NCBI GenBank assembly: GCA_947085405.1
Contig: CAMTWO010000014.1
Coordinates: 54,542-118,541, forward strand
Length of the DNA: 64,000 nucleotides
Direction: 5' to 3'
From: JASEGV01 sp947085405
GTDB taxonomy: Bacteria > Bacteroidota > Ignavibacteria > UBA10030 > BY39
The notes beneath the pieces were generated by a model that saw only the letters and a program-made list of their open reading frames with translations, was not told where the DNA came from and did no database searches. How positions within the stretch are numbered: position 1 is the first letter of the stretch; every line of letters starts with the position of its first letter. This document shows positions 61,540 through 64,000 of this stretch, one piece after another. A program made the translations under genes and the position numbers.

Positions 61540-63606
61540 TTAAACAGTAAAATAAAACGCCGCACCTTTTCCTAACTCGCTTTCAGCCCAGATGCTGCCG
61601 CCGTGTTTTAGGATTATCCGTCGGACTGTTGCCAGACCAATACCCGTGCCGGGGTAATCCTCTTTTCTATGCAGCCGCTGGAATGGACTAAACAACTTAT
61701 CAGCATACTTCATATCAAAACCGACTCCATTATCTTTGATGTAATATACTGTTTTACCTTCAGTTTCCAAAACTCCAAATTCGATTGTTGCATTTTTCTT
61801 CTTGCTGGTAAATTTCCATGCGTTATTTAAGAGATTTTTCATAACTATTTTAAGCAAATTACTGTCGCCCGCTGCGTGAATATTATCCGCAATATTAAAC
61901 ACCGCTTTACGGTCCGGTTCTGAAGAGTTCAGTTTGTCTGTTATAGATTTAACGATTTTACTCATATCGACACTTCCTCGTGTTAGTTCGCGGCGGGATA
62001 TTCGCGATAGATTCAATAAATCATCAATGAGTTGTGCCATTTCAGTAGCGCCATTCCTAACCCGTTGTAAATGATGTTTACCTTCATTATCAAGTTTATC
62101 CGAATAATCTTCAAGCAGAGCAAGACTGAAACCATCTATCGCACGGAGCGGAGCGCGCAAGTCGTGCGAGACCGAGTATGAAAATGCTTCAAGCTCTTTG
62201 TTTGCTGATTGGAGTTCTGCGGTTCTCTCCGAAACGATATGCTCAAGTTGCAGTGTATGTTTTTTAACCTCCTCATACAACCTTGAATTCTCGATTGCGA
62301 TTGCGGTTTGTGCTACTATTGATTCCAACAACTTCAGGTTTCTTTCTGAAGGTTTCTTATCGGTACGAGTGAAGACGCAAAGAACGCCAACGCATTTTTT
62401 TTCGACGACAAACGGAAACGCGGCATGGAAGCGTATATCTTCTCCTCGAAGCACTTCGCGTGTAGCATAATCCAAAACCTCTTCCTTTGTTTGCAGGATT
62501 AGCGGCTTACATTCTTTGGCGCAATTGCCGCAGAGGCAATCACCGACTTTGATCTTATTGTTAGTAAGATCATCAATTGTTTCCTGTGTAGCTCCTTTTT
62601 CTACTGCAAGCTCAAAAGTATTGTCGGGGTTGATAAGGCAGATGGTTCCGCCTTCAAGCCCAACAACGTTTAGCGCTTCATCCATTACTTTTTCAAGTAT
62701 CAATTTAAGGTCAAAGGTACTCGTTGCGGATGCGATAATTTTGTTTATTGTTTCGAGTTCTTTGTTTGTGAGTTTGATTTCTTCTTCTGCCCGCTTCCGC
62801 TCGGTGATGTCAAGGATTATAGCGATAAAAACTGATTTTGCTTCATAAGTGGAACACTGTAAATGTACTTCGACCTGATAGTCAGAACCATTTTTTCGGC
62901 GATGAATCGTCTCGAATACAATCAGTTCCTGTTCGCCTGTTCGAAGCGGAGAAACCAATTCATTGAAAGATTGTAGTGTGAATTCAGGTTTGAGGTCGAG
63001 TGGAGTCATCTTTCGAAGTTCATCAATCGAGTATCCAAGGTTAGCACGAGCACTACGATTAACCTCAATGAACTTAAGCGTTGTAGCATCGAAGATATAG
63101 ATTTCATTTAACGATTCGTCGAGTATGTGTCCGAGCCGTGTTTCTCGTTCCTCCGCCAGCTTTCGCTCGGCGATATCTTCCACACTCGACCAGATGAAAC
63201 GCTCACCTTCCTGCTCAAAGATCAAGCCATGAAGCCGAACAGGAACAAGATGCCCGTCCTTGTGTATGTATTCTTTTTCATAAGGTCCGTACTTGCCGGT
63301 TTCATCCAACGATTTTAGCTGCTGCTTCTCTTGGTCTGCGTATTTTTTCGGTGTGATGTCCCAATAGGAAAGCTTTAAAGTCTCTTCGACTGTCCGGCCT
63401 AAAAGATTAGCGTATGCAGGATTCACATCGACGAGCGAGCCGTCCATTTTGCAAAGCACCAAGCCGATAGGTGATGAGTTGAAGAGGAGGCGGTTGTATG
63501 CTTCGCTCTTGCGGAGATTTACTTCGGTGCGCTTTTGATCTTCTAAAATGCTTAACAGCGCTTTCCGCGAGCGTTCAGATTCTTGTAGTAGTTGTTGTGT
63601 GTTCAT
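61540..63606 (-). CDS. PAS/GAF sensor histidine kinase
   Basis: 688 residues, cytoplasmic. Two PAS domains (about 35-150, 160-275), a GAF domain (about 285-445) with a Cys-rich patch CLCGNCAKECKP, then HisKA with SYSVSHDLRAPLRAIDGFS (His near 480) and ATPase domain with NLLNNAWKFTSKK, YYIKDNGVGFDMKYADKLFSPFQRLH (in parts), GTGIGLATVRRIILKHGG. The kinase core is of the bacteriophytochrome-like type that works with Rcp1-like regulators such as the one at 60610. The Cys patch in the GAF domain might hold a metal or Fe-S group. AAT-repeats follow it. Confidence 0.93.
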   Translation of the reverse strand: MNTQQLLQESERSRKALLSILEDQKRTEVNLRKSEAYNRLLFNSSPIGLVLCKMDGSLVDVNPAYANLLGRTVEETLKLSYWDITPKKYADQEKQQLKSLDETGKYGPYEKEYIHKDGHLVPVRLHGLIFEQEGERFIWSSVEDIAERKLAEERETRLGHILDESLNEIYIFDATTLKFIEVNRSARANLGYSIDELRKMTPLDLKPEFTLQSFNELVSPLRTGEQELIVFETIHRRKNGSDYQVEVHLQCSTYEAKSVFIAIILDITERKRAEEEIKLTNKELETINKIIASATSTFDLKLILEKVMDEALNVVGLEGGTICLINPDNTFELAVEKGATQETIDDLTNNKIKVGDCLCGNCAKECKPLILQTKEEVLDYATREVLRGEDIRFHAAFPFVVEKKCVGVLCVFTRTDKKPSERNLKLLESIVAQTAIAIENSRLYEEVKKHTLQLEHIVSERTAELQSANKELEAFSYSVSHDLRAPLRAIDGFSLALLEDYSDKLDNEGKHHLQRVRNGATEMAQLIDDLLNLSRISRRELTRGSVDMSKIVKSITDKLNSSEPDRKAVFNIADNIHAAGDSNLLKIVMKNLLNNAWKFTSKKKNATIEFGVLETEGKTVYYIKDNGVGFDMKYADKLFSPFQRLHRKEDYPGTGIGLATVRRIILKHGGSIWAESELGKGAAFYFTV

Positions 63607-63621
63607 AGTTTGCTTCTTATA

Positions 63622-63874
63622 AAACTGTTAAAACAGTTTAGCTTTGTTTTTCTACTTTTACAATCACCTCACTGAAGTGAGGTGTTAATGCTTTTTTCAC
63701 ATCGATAAATCGAGGTGACAATATGTTATATCATCATCGCCAGATTAACACCTATCTTCAGATAGGTGTTAACCTATCAGTTTAGAATTAACACCTGACT
63801 TCAGTCAGGTGTTATGAAACTCAGTAATGTTATACCCAACCGTTTCAACGGTTTAAGCTGAGTCAACTGAGTTT
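63622..63874. repeat. Run of REP-like hairpins
   Basis: Six hairpins in 253 bases: AAACTGTT/AACAGTTT (63622-63639); CACCTCACT-GA-AGTGAGGTG (63665-63684); TCAC.TCGAT-AA-ATCGA.GTGA (63698-63719); TTAACACCTATC-TTCA-GATAGGTGTTAA (63745-63772); TAACACCTGACT-TC-AGTCAGGTGTTA (63789-63814); and AACCGTT-TC-AACGGTT (63838-63853) within an outer AAACTCAGT / ACTGAGTTT stem (63817-63874). Most carry the loop core CTTCAG or CTGAAG. They lie directly beside the transposase end. Confidence 0.8.
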
Positions 63875-63879
63875 AGGCA

Positions 63880-64000
63880 CTAATCTTCTTTGATGTACTT
63901 CAATCCATAAGCTTCTATAAATTTATGAAATTCTTCAGCAAAAACTATCTTCCGGTGGTGATCATCTTGAGTCTTAATATATTGAAAAACTCTTTCGACA
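63880..64000 (-). CDS. RAYT / IS200-like Y1 transposase, C-terminal end
   Basis: Partial: only the last 39 residues are inside the window and the gene continues past 64000. It reads VERVFQYIKTQDDHHRKIVF, then AEEFHKFIEAYGLKYIKED. This is the usual ending of REP-associated tyrosine transposases (IS200/IS605-related), where the helix Q..HH carrying K follows the catalytic Tyr region. The hairpins just downstream are the expected REP-like partners. Whether the gene is intact cannot be judged from here. Confidence 0.8.
   Translation of the reverse strand, partial: VERVFQYIKTQDDHHRKIVFAEEFHKFIEAYGLKYIKED

Noticed and set aside
63661..63860. CRISPR array
   Set aside because: The repeats are short palindromes with different sequences and irregular spacing, and lack identical direct repeats with unique spacers of even length.

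Overview
The window reads as chromosome of an AT-rich (by eye clearly below 45% GC), Gram-negative bacterium of the FCB / Chlorobi-Ignavibacteria side of the tree. Evidence: type IX secretion (T9SS) C-terminal sorting domains of the FNPSTTIRY...LKVYNVLGQEV type, many small outer-membrane barrels and lipoproteins, a Bacteroidetes-like GroES variant, an efp-accB-accC-gcvH-gcvPA cluster, and low-complexity A/T spacers. The phylum call is inference from family resemblance. No rRNA, tRNA or CRISPR array was recognised.

1-14.6 kb (all minus strand): a cell-envelope cluster. It holds an LpoB-like lipoprotein, outer-membrane barrels, a 1392-residue T9SS protein with a 16-copy SBBP beta-propeller repeat array, two remnants of other T9SS proteins, a tandem pair of barrel paralogues, two lipoproteins, and a secreted YidD-domain/TPR fusion. 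14.6-23.9 kb (plus strand): a perfect palindromic operator, then fur-feoA-feoB-zinc ribbon (Fe2+ uptake and its control), a GC-richer DoxX gene, a DUF438/hemerythrin/PAS protein with a DUF1858 protein, and a porin / FMN-binding protein / four-helix membrane protein / ApbE set that looks like a flavinylated extracytoplasmic redox module. A SufT-like gene follows, then a tandemly duplicated structured element.

24-36 kb (minus): core genes ychF, ispG, rhomboid protease, pgk, gap; then a coiled-coil response regulator and two tandem DUF362 secreted proteins with the same N-terminal part but different C-terminal modules. 36-38 kb (plus): GroES-like protein and aldo/keto reductase, then an intergenic inverted-repeat element. 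38-47 kb (minus): FecCD permease, obgE, a conserved hypothetical, a 1203-residue TPR protein, a small hypothetical, uvrC.

47-55 kb (minus): a broken PIN-type toxin/antitoxin pair, methylmalonyl-CoA epimerase, yifB, a MazF-type toxin-antitoxin pair, then gcvPA, gcvH, accC, accB and efp. 55-64 kb (minus): a signalling cluster with a 1670-residue hybrid kinase (nine PAS domains), a receiver protein, a four-helix-bundle protein and a PAS/GAF kinase. The window ends in a run of REP-like hairpins beside the 3' end of a Y1 (RAYT/IS200-like) transposase.

The most notable items are the flavinylation locus, the secreted YidD fusion, the RAYT/REP hairpin cluster, the duplicated structured element at 23.9-24.1 kb, the spacer-like repeat inside uvrC, and the set of decayed T9SS remnants.
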